Below, in pieces: positions 48,379 through 59,604 of a stretch of 64,000 nucleotides of DNA (within the stretch, counting starts at the first letter, position 1; the number at the start of each line of letters is the position of its first letter). The stretch is from Ctenosaura bakeri (Eukaryota; Chordata; Lepidosauria; Squamata; Iguanidae). The notes under the pieces are model-generated. The model ran no database searches and was not told the DNA's origin. It worked only from the letters and a program-made list of their open reading frames with translations. The position numbers and the translations under genes are program-made. The stretch covers positions 1 to 64,000 of the forward strand of contig CAOLHI010000486.1 in NCBI GenBank assembly GCA_948474755.1. Direction: 5' to 3'.

Positions 48379-48842
48379 TGTGGTACTGTTGGCACTAAGG
48401 TCAAGATGGTATTATTGGTAGCGTGTATATCCATCCCAGGATTCAAAATAAGACTCTGTGACACTGTTTTAAGGAACACAGAACTTCAAACATTTATTGT
48501 AACACTGTTGCTTTAAATGTGTTTTATATCTAAATGTTTATAAACAGCACATCATTCTTCTCTCTCTCTGTCTCTTTCAATTCATTCACTATCTTTCATA
48601 CACCCAATTTCTCAGTTCTCTCTCCCACAGAGCTCTTCAAATCTCCAACCTCTCCCAAACACACCACAAATCACACTACCCTTCAAACACACACCAGACA
48701 GTTAAAATCCGTTATTCTCCAATTTCCACCAGCCTCTCCCTTGGGCTATCCAAGGTTCCATTTCACCAGCCAATCAGCTTAAACACTCTCAGTTACCAAG
48801 GAGGCTCTGTTGTCAAGACCCCCTCCCATCAGGTTTGTCACA
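48379..48842 (-). mobile_element. Putative solo LTR of a retrovirus-like or Gypsy-like element
   Basis: On the minus strand the segment starts TGTGACAAACC and ends AGTACCACA (TG...CA). In order it has a CCAAT-type box (GATTGGCTGG), a TATA-like TTTATAAACATTTAGATATA, and a polyadenylation signal AATAAA in TTACAATAAATGTTTG, followed by TGTTCCTTAAAACAGTGTC. This layout is that of U3-R-U5. I see no flanking target duplication and no primer-binding site or coding region, so the boundaries and the identity are uncertain. It is inert sequence without any gene. Confidence 0.45.
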
Positions 48843-48884
48843 GCCCGTGAGCCCCAGATGGCCCACTACTGCTGAGAGAGGTCC

Positions 48885-49060
48885 AGCTAGTCACGTAGGG
48901 ATGTGGAGGTGATTGCCCTGGGTGGCAACATTTCTGGGGCATCCCAGCCCTGGCCATGCCCCCATGCCCCCTGGCCATGTGTCTGTGCACCGTAGCCACC
49001 CCCCTCATACCATAGTCCCTCCTGCCTCCCTTCCACACATTCCAAGCTCCACCGCTGGGT
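48885..49060. repeat. Second copy of the GC-rich repeat at 16.4 kb
   Basis: It shares TTGCCCTGGGTGGCAA, a TTTCTGGGGCATC block matching TTTTCAGGGGCGTC, and repeated GGCCATG-CCCC units with the 16.4-kb copy. It lies immediately beside the putative LTR that ends at 48842. Confidence 0.5.
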
Positions 49061-49503
49061 CCAGCAGGGCCATGCTGTGGCAGGCCAGAAAGCTCTGTGG
49101 CCACTGGCCACTCTGACATGGTACTGTTCTGGCCAAATAGTTCCCAGAAATCTTTAGAGGAGAGACATGACTGTGGAGGTGGTATACAACTGATACAGAT
49201 CTGTCGAACTGATATTTATTTTATGCCTTTCCTTTTTACCTGTTTGCCACTCCCTGCCACATTCTGTCCTCCCTCCTCCTTTACTCCCGAAGTCTTACTA
49301 TTGGTTTACTATTTTCAGAAGCTCTGGTATCCCCTCACTAGTCCACTTTCTTCTTTTAACCACCACCATTCTATCCCCGCTCCCAGAACCTCTTCCTTTT
49401 CTCTCCTCTTACTACCTTTATCCTGACCTTCTCCCCTTCACACCTATACAACACCATCAAAATTCTCCAAATAATGTTTGGCAAACCATGAATAATGACA
49501 TCC

Positions 49504-49525
49504 TAATTAAATTAAATTAAATTAA
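49504..49525. repeat. (AAATT)n microsatellite
   Basis: Four AATTA-type pentamer units. Confidence 0.85.
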
Positions 49526-50570
49526 AGAGATATGAAGCATTGAGGTGGAACACTGGCATCTGGTCCATCAAGAACATTTGGCAGGCTTATAAGGCGTGGT
49601 GCATTAAACATTGTTTATGTACAAAGCCATCTCAAAATCTACCATACTGGTGCCTCTGCTGTGTTAGAGAAAGCAGACATGTCATAACAATTGTTTTAAC
49701 AAGCTGCCCTCTTCCAAAATTGATTTCATATGTGGCTTCCTAACTGCCTCAGCTATCCATACTATCCCCACCTGAAACCATGAAATGAACACAATCAAAA
49801 ATGTTCAGGCCTCTGAGAATACACTATAAAAACTGGGAGGACAGGCAATATGATATTTACATAAGATGAAATTTATATTCTGAACTTACAGATAATTTAT
49901 TAAAAGTCTTCAGGAATGGAAAATGCCTTTTAAAAAAAACTTCTTCCCAAGACAACAAACTTATTGGATTTTTTACTTTCAAGTTTATAAATATGTGTCT
50001 TTTCAAAGAGACACAATGTTTTCAGGGATAAATCAAAATGGTGATTAAAACAGAATAACTTCTTATGGTATGGACCTGATGCTTGGGTACTGTGGATTTC
50101 AAATGAAATAGATCTTTTGGGAAACCCCTCAATTTCTGCAACAAAAACCTCTACTTATTCTGAAACTTTGAGAAGAAGGAGGTGGTCATGGTCACATGTC
50201 CTACTTCACAAAGACAACCCTCTGTTTGGATGTGTCCGCTATTTGAAACACCATTATGTCCAGGTCCACTTTAAAGATAAATACCAATAGGAAGAGACAG
50301 CGGGGACTGTAAACTCAGTACAAACACAGAAATATGGTTTTCAGTGAAGCTTCAGTGCCATTACTGAGTGTTTCATCAGGCAACATTCAATAAACATCTG
50401 AAGTCCCGCAAATATAGCTAGAAAACTCACTTAACTAGCATCTCAATGGGTAAAAGAAGTCTACCTTTATAAAATATATTACAAGAAAAAAAGGGGGGAA
50501 ATGAATATGTGATTACAATATCCCTCAGTCTTTCAAAAACACACAAAATATTCTTTCTGAAAGGCAACTA

Positions 50571-50604
50571 GCGTATGTGCATGTGCGTGCGCACACGCGC
50601 GCGC
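50571..50604. repeat. 34-nt strictly alternating purine-pyrimidine tract
   Basis: From GCGTATGTGC through ATGTGCGTGC to GCACACGCGCGCGC every step alternates purine and pyrimidine, with GC content rising towards the 5S-derived SINE that starts at 50604. It is probably the tail microsatellite of that SINE and a candidate Z-DNA site. Confidence 0.85.
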
Positions 50605-50783
50605 CTTTAAATCACCTGTCAACTTACAGCAACTCCATGATATTCATAGGGTTTTCTTGGACAAGGAATATGCATTATAACCTATATAATCTGGTATGAA
50701 TTAGCAGTCCCCCATCAAAGTGCTAATCAGAGTTGACCTTGCTTAACTTTCAAAATTAGACAGGATTTGGTGCCTTTAGGGTA
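50604..50783 (-). mobile_element. 5S-rRNA-derived SINE
   Basis: It reads on the plus strand from the tail (CACCTGTCAACTTACAGCAA, TTCATAGGGTTTTCTTGG) to the 5S head (AGTTGACCTTGCTTAACTTT, GACAGGATTTGGTGCC). It is more diverged than the copy at 42.9 kb. Its tail end abuts a 34-nt alternating purine-pyrimidine tract at 50571-50604. Confidence 0.75.
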
Positions 50784-50922
50784 TAGACAGTATGGATTTA
50801 TTTTAATCTGTAAGAGCAAGTAAGAGTAAGCTCAATATAAATTCAACCAAAACACACATACAATAGATACTTTAAGATTTCCTCAAACGCTTGTTTAATC
50901 ATGGGTTGAAGAACACAAAACA

Positions 50923-51169
50923 ACTAGTGTGGTGTAGTGACTTGGGTATTTGACTCTAGGACTCCAAGAGACCAAGCTTCATATACCTGCTTAGGCATGG
51001 AAATCCACTGAGTGACCTTGGGAAACTTGCACTTCTTAGCCTTAAAGGAAGACAATGACAAATCTCCTCTGAATAAATCCTCACTAGAAAACCCTATGAT
51101 GGGGTGGCCATGAATTGGAAGTGACTTGAAGGAACATAACAACAAACAAACAAACAAACAAACAAACAA
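50923..51169 (+). mobile_element. tRNA-derived SINE with LINE-like tail and (AAAC)n
   Basis: It begins with GTGTGGTGTAGTGACTTGGG, continues with GAGTGACCTTGGGAAACTTG, then the common tail AGAAAACCCTATGATGGGG, GGCCATGAATTGG and TGACTTGAAGGAAC. It ends in an (AAAC)n microsatellite at 51143-51169. Box B is decayed. Confidence 0.7.
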
Positions 51170-53002
51170 TATTCTGAAATTTGAATTAAGATCATTCCAG
51201 GACATGTAAAGTTAGTTTGTATCTGATCATTTCACCTTGTAGTACCATCATATATATTTCAGATGGAACCAAAAAGCCACAAAGGATCAACTGTGATGCC
51301 AATTCAAAGGAAGATTCTCATGAAAATTAATCTCTCTCTTTCTCAAGTCTCTCAAACACACAAGCAAACAATAACCACATTAAAATTATGACAACTTTTC
51401 TAAACTTGCCATGTTCTCTGAAACTTTTGTCCTTTTACCAAACAGCAAGCACATTCACTTCCTAGTCCATTACGTATTAGCATTCCCGCATCTCTATTAT
51501 ACAGACAGCCTTCATATAAATAACATTACAAATAATCAGGTTGTAGCATTCCTGTAATACAACATAAACACTCTTGGAAGACAGAGCCATGGGTGAAAGT
51601 CTCCAAGGAAACTCTGAGAGGACTGAGTAAAGCTGTGGATCAGATGTAGGTGCTACACAGACATGTAATGAAACATTTTCAGTACAAAAATTAGATAATC
51701 TACAGGAAATGAGTAAGTTATAAGTTTTACCATGTGATGGTTATTCAGTTTTTAGACTGCAGTTCTCCACACACAGTCTATGGCAAGGAGGGCATCCTCT
51801 AGCATAATCACCACAGGATCTATCATCCTCTGCCAGTTCATTACAATGAGAATGTGAGACATGTTGGTCTTCTTACTTTCTAATTAATGGGAGGAATGAT
51901 TTACGTGAACACCAAGTTGCATGTATAGCCCTGCCAATTCTGGGGACACACTGCAAAAGTATTGGGTGATGTTAACTATGCACTGATATACTGCATTGTC
52001 CCTCCATCCAACAGACTGAATACTGCATCAGCCCAGCATTTCACCTCTGTGGCAGGTAAAGGCCATGTACCAGCCAATGTGCAGAGCAGCATGCACATAA
52101 CTTCCTAAACCCTTTCTGTCTTCCTCCAAGAAGGTATAAGATGGGACTAAGTCTCCCTTGATTCAGTGGGTTTTCTCTCTTAACATGTTGGACAGCATCA
52201 GACTGTATGAATGATTTATTTTGCAGGTTTAGGTGAACAATCCTGTTACAGAAAGTTCTCCCTTTTATTGTCTAGACTGCTCAAAATACAATTACACTAA
52301 TGTAAAATAAATGACGTAGATAGATAGGAATTCTCCATTTAAGTCCTATCTGACAGCAATAAAGTTTACTTTTACTAACATTTTCAGTATTTGTTTCCAT
52401 TTACTATACAGACTTCATGGAGTGAATATGAAACCCCCCCCCCATGCTAAGGATTTGGTAAGACCTCAAACACCTATGGAAATTGAATTTTTCTCCTGCC
52501 AGAAATCAATAAATTCGAATCCTTCTCATTCTCCACACATCATATTTTAAAGAAGTACAAGTTAGAAAGAAGTAGATCTCCACAGAAGGGTCATCGTAAA
52601 GTACAATCCTATAAAACCTGTATAATTTATTTGCTGTTTCCTGCTGTACTTTAAAAAAAAGGTCATTATTATGTTTTCCCTTATACTGATAAGCTCTAGA
52701 TTCAAATAAAAGAAAATAAACTAGGGATTTGAAGTCTAAAATCATAACCAGATGAGCAAAAGCAGAGACTTGGATGTGACGTAGTGTTGTGGTGTTAATA
52801 GTGATTTAGTGTGCAGTGATGCTGCTGTGTTTTTCAGAGAGACTGACCCCAGCTAGGGTGCCTGGAAGCTCCCATGCACATGAATGCTTGTTATGTGCAA
52901 AGATGGCAGATATGTAGACACTGGCTTTATTTCCTGGGCCCTTGCTCACCTTTGTCTGTGATCTGAACAGAGTCCAAACATGGCTTGGGACTAGCTTCAC
53001 AC

Positions 53003-53019
53003 TGTGTGTGTGTGTGTGT
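53003..53019. repeat. (TG)n microsatellite
   Basis: Eight TG units. Confidence 0.88.
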
Positions 53020-53282
53020 AAAGCAGACCAGCATATGGTACAACCTGCCCTCAAGTGAGTCAAGCAACCAGCAACACAAATTCAGCCAAGTTATTCTGTC
53101 GCATAAGACAGTTAGTGAAAATACAGCAACCAAATTAACAACTAATTACTTACTGATTTTGCATGATACTGAAAAACTGTTGCCTGAGGCAGCTGCCTTA
53201 CTCTCCCTAGTGGTACAGCCATCCCTAACATGGGCCACTAATGTAATTTCTGGGAGCTGCAAAATGACTATGGAGATTTCCT

Positions 53283-53835
53283 GATGTTTGTTTGTTTAAT
53301 TTATATGTCATCTCTTTCCCAACAAGGGACTCAAAGTGACTTACAAAAAAATTTAAAATGAAGTCCAGCTAAAATCCCATTTATAAAAGTTAAAAAAACA
53401 GTTAAATAGAATTCTGTTTTTAAAAACCACCCAGTTTACACAAGTTAAAGTACTTTCAAGATAGATAATAAAACCACAGCACTCCACATTCAAAACATGT
53501 TTCTGCCACACAATTTAAACACCAAAGGTCTGCCTAATAAAAAAAGCATCTTTGTCTGCCAGTAGAAAGATGGCAGGAAGAGGGCCAACCAAACTTCCTT
53601 TAGAAGGGACTCCCACAGCCTGGAAATGGCCATTGAGTAGGATATTTCCCATATGCTCACCAGAGGTCTCTGTGATGGTGATGGGAATGACAGAAAGCCC
53701 TCCATCAAAACTCTTAAATCTTGGATCAGCTTATATATAGAGATAAGGTCTTTCAAATAGTCTGGGCCAAGCCAGATAGTGCTTTAAAGGACATAACCAG
53801 CTTAGCCAAACAACTTATCCAACTCCAAGCCTACT
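53283..53835 (-). mobile_element. L2-type LINE 3' region
   Basis: This is the same family as 44.9-45.4 kb: shared order of CTGCCAGTAGAAAGATGGCA, ACTCCCACAGCCTGG, AGATAAGGTCTTTCAAATAG and GTGCTTTAAAGGACATAACC on the plus strand. The open frames in it (53490-53756 minus, 53552-53740 plus) are incidental. Confidence 0.65.
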
Positions 53836-53949
53836 CTGTAATAATGAGCTGATGTTCCACTACAAACACTCATGCTGATAGCTGGGAACGCCTATATAAA
53901 AGGCAACAAACAAACACAGATACACAGAAAAGCCATTCAAAATATCTTT

Positions 53950-54144
53950 GGGTCTTTCCACACTACACTGTTATAGTGCTATTACTCTACTTTCAACATC
54001 CTCTGGAATTCTGGGGTTTGTAGTCTAGTACGACCAAGGAGCTCTCTGACTAAGAATTCTTCTCCCTAAACTGCAAACCCCAGGATTCCGTAGGATATTG
54101 AAAGTGGAATAATAGCACTATAATAGTCTAGTGCAGAAGGACCC
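53950..54144. mobile_element. TIR element (MITE-like), 195 bp
   Basis: The ends GGGTCTTTCCACACTACACT and CTAGTGCAGAAGGACCC are inverted, flanked by TTT on both sides (53947-53949, 54145-54147). The inner arms TGTTATAGTGCTATTACTC and GGAATAATAGCACTATAATA match the 25.1-kb and 56.5-kb elements. Between the arms is a less conserved core with TCTGGGGTTTGTAG and its inverse CTGCAAACCCCAGGA. Confidence 0.78.
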
Positions 54145-55761
54145 TTTGTCAATGGTATCAAAGTGGTATCAAATGAATTCTATATTGACTGCTTATAGGT
54201 AGTTTTAAAAAAATTGGGTTTTCCCACAGTGTCCTCACACAGTATAGGCTGGTTTTTACATATGTGATGGTCCTCTATTTCTTCTAGCCATGGTTTATCA
54301 CTCTAACAGAACATTCAGCTTTGCTTTAAAGACCCTTTAAAGTCAAGCTACCAGAAGCTTAAAGAAAATGCACATGTGCTACCACACATGCTTCTTTCAT
54401 TTCCTGATTACAATAAACTAAATTGAGGGGTACATTCCAAGTTGAAGCTCAACACAAATTGAGGAAACTCACATTCCCTGGGTATCTGCAACTCCAGTTT
54501 CTTTATCCCCCTTCTTTTCATGACCCGGGCTGATTAAACTACAATATTCCATTTAGTCTAACAAATGATAGCTAAACAAGAGACTGGAAAATCTTTTTAA
54601 AATCATACATAATTCCCCATTCTGAGATCAAACACAACCAGGTCTCTAAGTATTATCTCTCCCATATAATATATTGGAAATGGTAACATTAAGGAACAGT
54701 ATTCAAAATGCACTCAGCAGAAATGCATTTGACTCTAGTGTCCCTTTGTGTAATGGGTATAACATATAGGAAAATTCCATCCCTCTCCCCCAAAATATAC
54801 AGAGAGTGTTAAGTGGTGTTCCAGTAATTTTACTGCTCTCTTTTTATGAGAGTTCTTGGCAGTGCAGAAACTTTTCATTATTCTATGAAAAAACCGCACA
54901 TTTTGAAACTAAAAGAGAGCACAATATTATTGTACACAAATACTTGTTTTCTGAACAGAAAATACCTTTTCTCAGTTGTATACAGTATTTAAGGCAACAC
55001 AGAAAACATGCTACCATAAAGATATTGAGTAGTTCTAAACTGAAAACCCTCACCATTTTACACAAAGGTGGTTATAAGTAGGGAAGCAGAGCTGTGTGGT
55101 AAAAACAGGGTGCCTTATCAGATTGGGAATTGTTGCGCCAATCTGTGAGAAGTAAGGGCCTGTCACATTCCAAAGCCCATATTTTGACCTGAGAATGAAT
55201 AATTACAAACACTCTTTCCATCTCTACAAAACACACACACATTCTCCAAGTTGTCTGGCATGCACAAAGAATGTGCAAGAGAGAAGGGATAAATTAAAAC
55301 TGGCTACTTAGCTAAAAGCATGGGACAGTCTACAGATAAATACCTCTTGGTATCCATTAAGTAATCTCATAGACAATAAGGAATCCACATACACTGCCTG
55401 TGTGATGGTAGGGAAAGCACATCAACCAAAAAACCCAATTCACATATGATCTCAAAGATGCATAGATTCAATTATGTTGTCTAGACCCAGATTCTAGTAA
55501 TATTACAGAATCCTAGATTGGTCATTAAATACTTCTCTGGTTTTGTCATGGATGGTTAGAATATGTGTGCCATTTAAAAATTATTGTTTCCAACAGAATT
55601 ATTGCAAAACTCCTGCCTCCTTATCGAAAAAACATTATTTTTTAAAAGAGCTTTTATTTGAGCTACATGAATGATGGATTTTAGGTCTACAGTATTTTAT
55701 TACAGATGCATTTTATGCATTTTATTACAGATGCATTTATTGATTGATAAAATTAGCTATA

Positions 55762-56238
55762 CAGTTGGCCCTCCCCATTCACTAAGATTGGGGTACAGGA
55801 CCCCCACAAAAGTGGAAAAATTGTGAATATCAAAATGTGTGTCTGTGTGTCTGCAAGAAGGGGGCTGAGACATGGGGGGAAGAATGGGCACCCAGGGTCC
55901 AAAACAGGTCAGGGAAAGGAGAGGGAAAGGGGAAAAGTTGGCATAGTGGCCCTATACTTCCTTTCTCTCACGCATCTCCCTCCATGGATGTGGGGGCATC
56001 AGGAGAGGGCTTACAGCACTGAGAAATCAGGCTGCAAGTTGTCCTTAGCTCGTCAGGCAGCAGCTGGTGGAGGAGGAGGATCAGAGGCAGCTTTTTAAAG
56101 AGGACTGAGCAGTCTAATTGGAGCCACCAAGAGAAAAGGTTCCCCTGGAAAAGAAGCACCTGAAGTAGGGGGAAGGGATTAGAGAAACTCACAAATAATC
56201 AAATCCGTGGAAGCTAAACCTGTAAACATAAAGAGCTG
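55762..56238. mobile_element. Tigger/pogo-like non-autonomous element, 477 bp, TA target site
   Basis: It starts CAGTTGGCCCTCCCCATTC and ends AAAGAGCTG, with TA at 55760-55761 and 56239-56240. Interior phrases GTGGAAAAATTGTGAATATC, GGGAAAGGAGAGGGAAAGGG, GTGGCCCTATACTTCC and AATAATCAAATCCGTGGAAG match the 23.5-kb copy in order. No transposase is encoded; short open frames inside are incidental. Confidence 0.75.
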
Positions 56239-56427
56239 TATATATATGTAGTACACTTGCCAAATTGACTCCTTGTGTGTAGATGCAGATGGATCCACTT
56301 CACTTGAATAGTGAATAGTGCCACTGCAGCATAATTATGCATGTTTAACCAAAGTTAACTCCCATTGTATCTGTGAGGCTTATGCCATGGTAAATGTGCA
56401 CAAGACTGCATCCCTCTCTAAGATCAA

Positions 56428-56446
56428 AACACACACACACACACAC
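56428..56446. repeat. (CA)n microsatellite
   Basis: Nine CA units, 45 bp before the palindromic TIR element. Confidence 0.9.
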
Positions 56447-56490
56447 CAATATTGACTTAGTCCTGGGATCAATAACCTGGTGCTGTCTAG

Positions 56491-56607
56491 GGCTATTTCC
56501 GCACTAGCCTGTTATAGCGCTATGATTCCACTTGCAACATCCTATGGATTCCATAGGATGTTGCAAGTGGAATCATAGTGCTATAACAGGCTAGTGCAGA
56601 AATGGCC
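56491..56607. mobile_element. TIR element (MITE-like), 117-bp nearly perfect palindrome
   Basis: The arms 56491-56548 and 56550-56607 are inverted copies with only a few differences (for example C/T changes at CpG sites) and almost no loop; the centre is around CCTATGGATTCCATAGG. Outer ends GGCTATTTCCGCACTAGCC and GGCTAGTGCAGAAATGGCC match the 25.1-kb element. Flanks TAG and TGG could be an imperfect 3-bp duplication. There is no coding capacity. Confidence 0.82.
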
Positions 56608-56619
56608 TGGATGTCTTAA

Positions 56620-56705
56620 ACTATTACTCCTACAAGCCACTGAGCATGGCCAATGACCAAGGATTCTGGAACCTGCAGTTCAAATCTCTGTTTGGAAGGC
56701 TGTAC
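56620..56705. repeat. Short palindromic interspersed repeat, copy 7
   Basis: Blocks: ATTACTCCTACAAGCCACTG, AGCATGGCCAATGACCAAGG, ATTCTGGAACCTGCAGTTCA. It lies 12 bp from the palindromic TIR element. Confidence 0.45.
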
Positions 56706-57147
56706 AAAACTGTCAATTGCCCAAAAAGGAATGGAGAGTCTTTATTGTTTAAGGTGACGTGAAGAGTAAGGGATGTGGAGAAAAGTCATCTGAGATGTTA
56801 CAGTCATTTCAGTTTATACACTAATTCAAACACATTCTTTTTTTTTATTTGCTTTCAGAAGAATTAGCTTTTCCTAGAATGTCATGACTCACAGTGAGCC
56901 ATTCCATCTGTCCTCGTTCCACTGAAGTGTGACTGAGTTCAGTGTAGTAAGTCAGTACAATAAAGTACAAGAAATTTGTTTCCAATTGGAAAAATACATA
57001 CTGATTTTCTCAGCTGATACACATGGCTTTGGTTGATTTGTGTCTTGGATCCACAATCACAACAATCACATTCTCAAATCACAGTTGGGAATTTAGATTA
57101 TTAATTCCCTATCACCATGCTCACTACGTTAGCTATTGCCCCTGCTC

Positions 57148-57242
57148 CAGATTTTGGGAAAGCCTTTTGGACTACAGTCCCTGGAATCACTGGGAACCCA
57201 ACCATGCTGGCTGTGAGATTCTAGGAGTTGTAATCTAAAAAA
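57148..57242. repeat. Short palindromic interspersed repeat, copy 8
   Basis: Blocks: TTTTGGACTACAGTCCCTGG, AATCACTGGGAACCCAACCA, TGCTGGCTGTGAGATTCTAG, GAGTTGTAATC. Confidence 0.5.
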
Positions 57243-58293
57243 ATCTAACTTCCTCAGACTTCATCTGCTGTCTATTTTTAATCATGAGAGCTGTACATTT
57301 AATTTTATCAGGATTTTAAAAAACAATGCCAGACAAAACAAGGATCTAGCAGGATGGGACAATGTAAATGACTTCTATTGTGACACCAGAACAGTGACTT
57401 CTTGTGGCTTGAACAGGAATCCTATTCATTCAAACAGTCTTGGGGATAACTGTGTAGGGTTTTGTTTTGTTTTGTTTTAGTCTCAAATGCAACCGGAACT
57501 TCTAGCATTATTTATTTAGCAAAAATAGAAGTTGTGGCCATCCTTAGAGCTGCTAAGGGACCAGAATGTGAGCTATAGGGAGCCATAACCTTCCCACAGA
57601 CATTATCAGTAGCATGAGCCCTGGAATTTGCCTAACCACGCCAGACAGTAGTTGGTGCCGAACCTTCTCAGGGCTGGAGCTTCCAGTAGGTCATGCACCT
57701 GAAGCCTGGGGTGTATCAAGTCAGAGCTAAACTTTTGGACAATCACCAAGTCCTAGCTAATGAAAGGTACTACAAGGTATTCAGCCAGATGAGCAAAGAA
57801 ACTTCTTGAACTTCTGGGGCTGGCTTTTTTTTCTGATCTGCTCAATCTGGTGCTGTTCCCAGACACAGACATACTGCTTGTCTCAAATTCATGCCTTCCA
57901 TGGCCCCAAAAGGAACTATGTCTGACACTTTACTTTTCTACATGACCTCAATAAAAGCACATACAAGTCATGGAAATTCCAGCTCTGCTTTTCTCTGATT
58001 CTTATTCAGTCTCTCAGAATAAGGACTACAATTTGAAAGTATTTGCCAGATCCAATTATCTCTTTGGTATTCCCAGTTATCTGACACATTTCTCTCTATT
58101 TTGCTTCAGCTCCAAATCTAGAGCAAATAATCTCCCCCACATCCTTATCAACATAGAGGTAATTTCATGTCATGTTAAAAACTTGATTCAAAACCAGTGG
58201 TTGACAAGCCACAGTGAGTCAGAGCAAAAGAACAGCCACACTTGCTATGGGGGGAGGGATGTAGGAATGACAAGACTCTTGTACTTAGAAGAT

Positions 58294-58348
58294 TTAGATA
58301 TGATGGGTTAGGGTTAGGGTTAGGGTTAGGTTAGGGTTAGATATGATG
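58294..58348 (+). repeat. Short interstitial telomeric repeat with flanking 12-bp direct repeats
   Basis: About five TTAGGG units, one of them shortened to TTAGG, occupy roughly 58306-58336. TTAGATATGATG occurs at 58294-58305 and again at 58337-58348. The vertebrate telomere motif is therefore inserted between two copies of the same short host sequence. Confidence 0.9.
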
Positions 58349-58914
58349 TTCAATTGTTTAATTACTTAAAATAACAAACAGCCTTAAGAAGCAGGTAATT
58401 GGCCTAACGCACCTAAGGTGAAGAAAAACATGATGTCACTGCATCACCCACCATTTTTTCCACTCAGGTCATTTCTCGTACAGAGGTCACCTGGACTGGT
58501 AGCTCAATCTTAATTCAGCACTGGCAATGGAACAGCAATCTCCACCATACTTGAGGGGGAAATCTCTTTTAGTGTGCAAGGCCCACCTTGCCTTTACTCC
58601 CATCCGGCAACATATTCTGCCGGAAGTGGCTGCTCTAGAGGTGACAAAGTCAGATTTTCCTTTAGGACATGTTGTTCCTTCTTCTGATTAAACAACTAAA
58701 GCCACAAAAGGTCTGTTCCCCTCCCCTTTCAAAAAGGATGTTGTTCAAGTTAATCTGAGGATAGAAGCAACCTTCTGGGTCTAATAAAATGAAATAAAAT
58801 ATCCTGAAAATGTAAGTCTTTTTAACAATCAAAAATCATGTGTTCTCATATACAACAATCACAGCAGAGAAACTGTAATCCTTTCCAATAGCTAATTTTG
58901 ATATACTGAATATA

Positions 58915-58962
58915 CATGTGTGTGTGCGCATTTGTGTATACATACACAAATACACACACACA
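58915..58962. repeat. TG/CA-rich inverted repeat
   Basis: ATTTGTGTAT (58930-58939) and its inverse ATACACAAAT (58942-58951) form a 10-bp stem with two unpaired bases. TG-rich and CA-rich arms extend it outwards imperfectly. Confidence 0.75.
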
Positions 58963-59604
58963 TTCATTCATTCCTATTTCTGGGAGTACTTTTTATGATC
59001 ACTTACAATATTTTGACTGACATAAAAAATAACTGGCTTATTGGCACAACGGAGTCTTTCAATGGCCATGAATAGGAGTAGTTACAAGCTAAAGGAATCA
59101 GTATAAGACCATATATGTGGTTTGGTGACTCAGAGTATATGACTTTTTCCTGTTAGTACTGGAATATATTTTCAGTGCAGAATTGAAGAGCACACAGAGG
59201 TGAAGTGAGACTATGAAAATTATACCAGTTCAGAGCAGTGTGGGACTGGGGTATAAGTTGTTGAAGGTCACCTGTTGTAATATATCATCATTTCAAGACA
59301 ATCACATTTGAACAAACTCACACTGTAAAAAATACACATTAAACTTTGTTGCATGTGTCATATTTTTTAAATTTTCTGTATGATCCTTCCTATACACAAA
59401 GAGATCCCCATAGCTGAATGTTTTTTAACTCTTTCCTCTCCACTCTAACCCATTGGTATTATCTGGTGCATTGCTGTAACAAACCCAAATATTATTTCAG
59501 AAAGAAGTCCCTAGTATAACTCATATATACCATTTAATGGCCAGTTCTTCTCTGGTCCCTTTGAAATGCACCTACATATCCTGAGGATAGCTTTGGATAT
59601 ATAC

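Noticed and set aside
53490..53756. 88-codon open frame on the minus strand
   Set aside because: It lies within the L2-type 3' region that recurs at 45 kb and is untranslated in the family.
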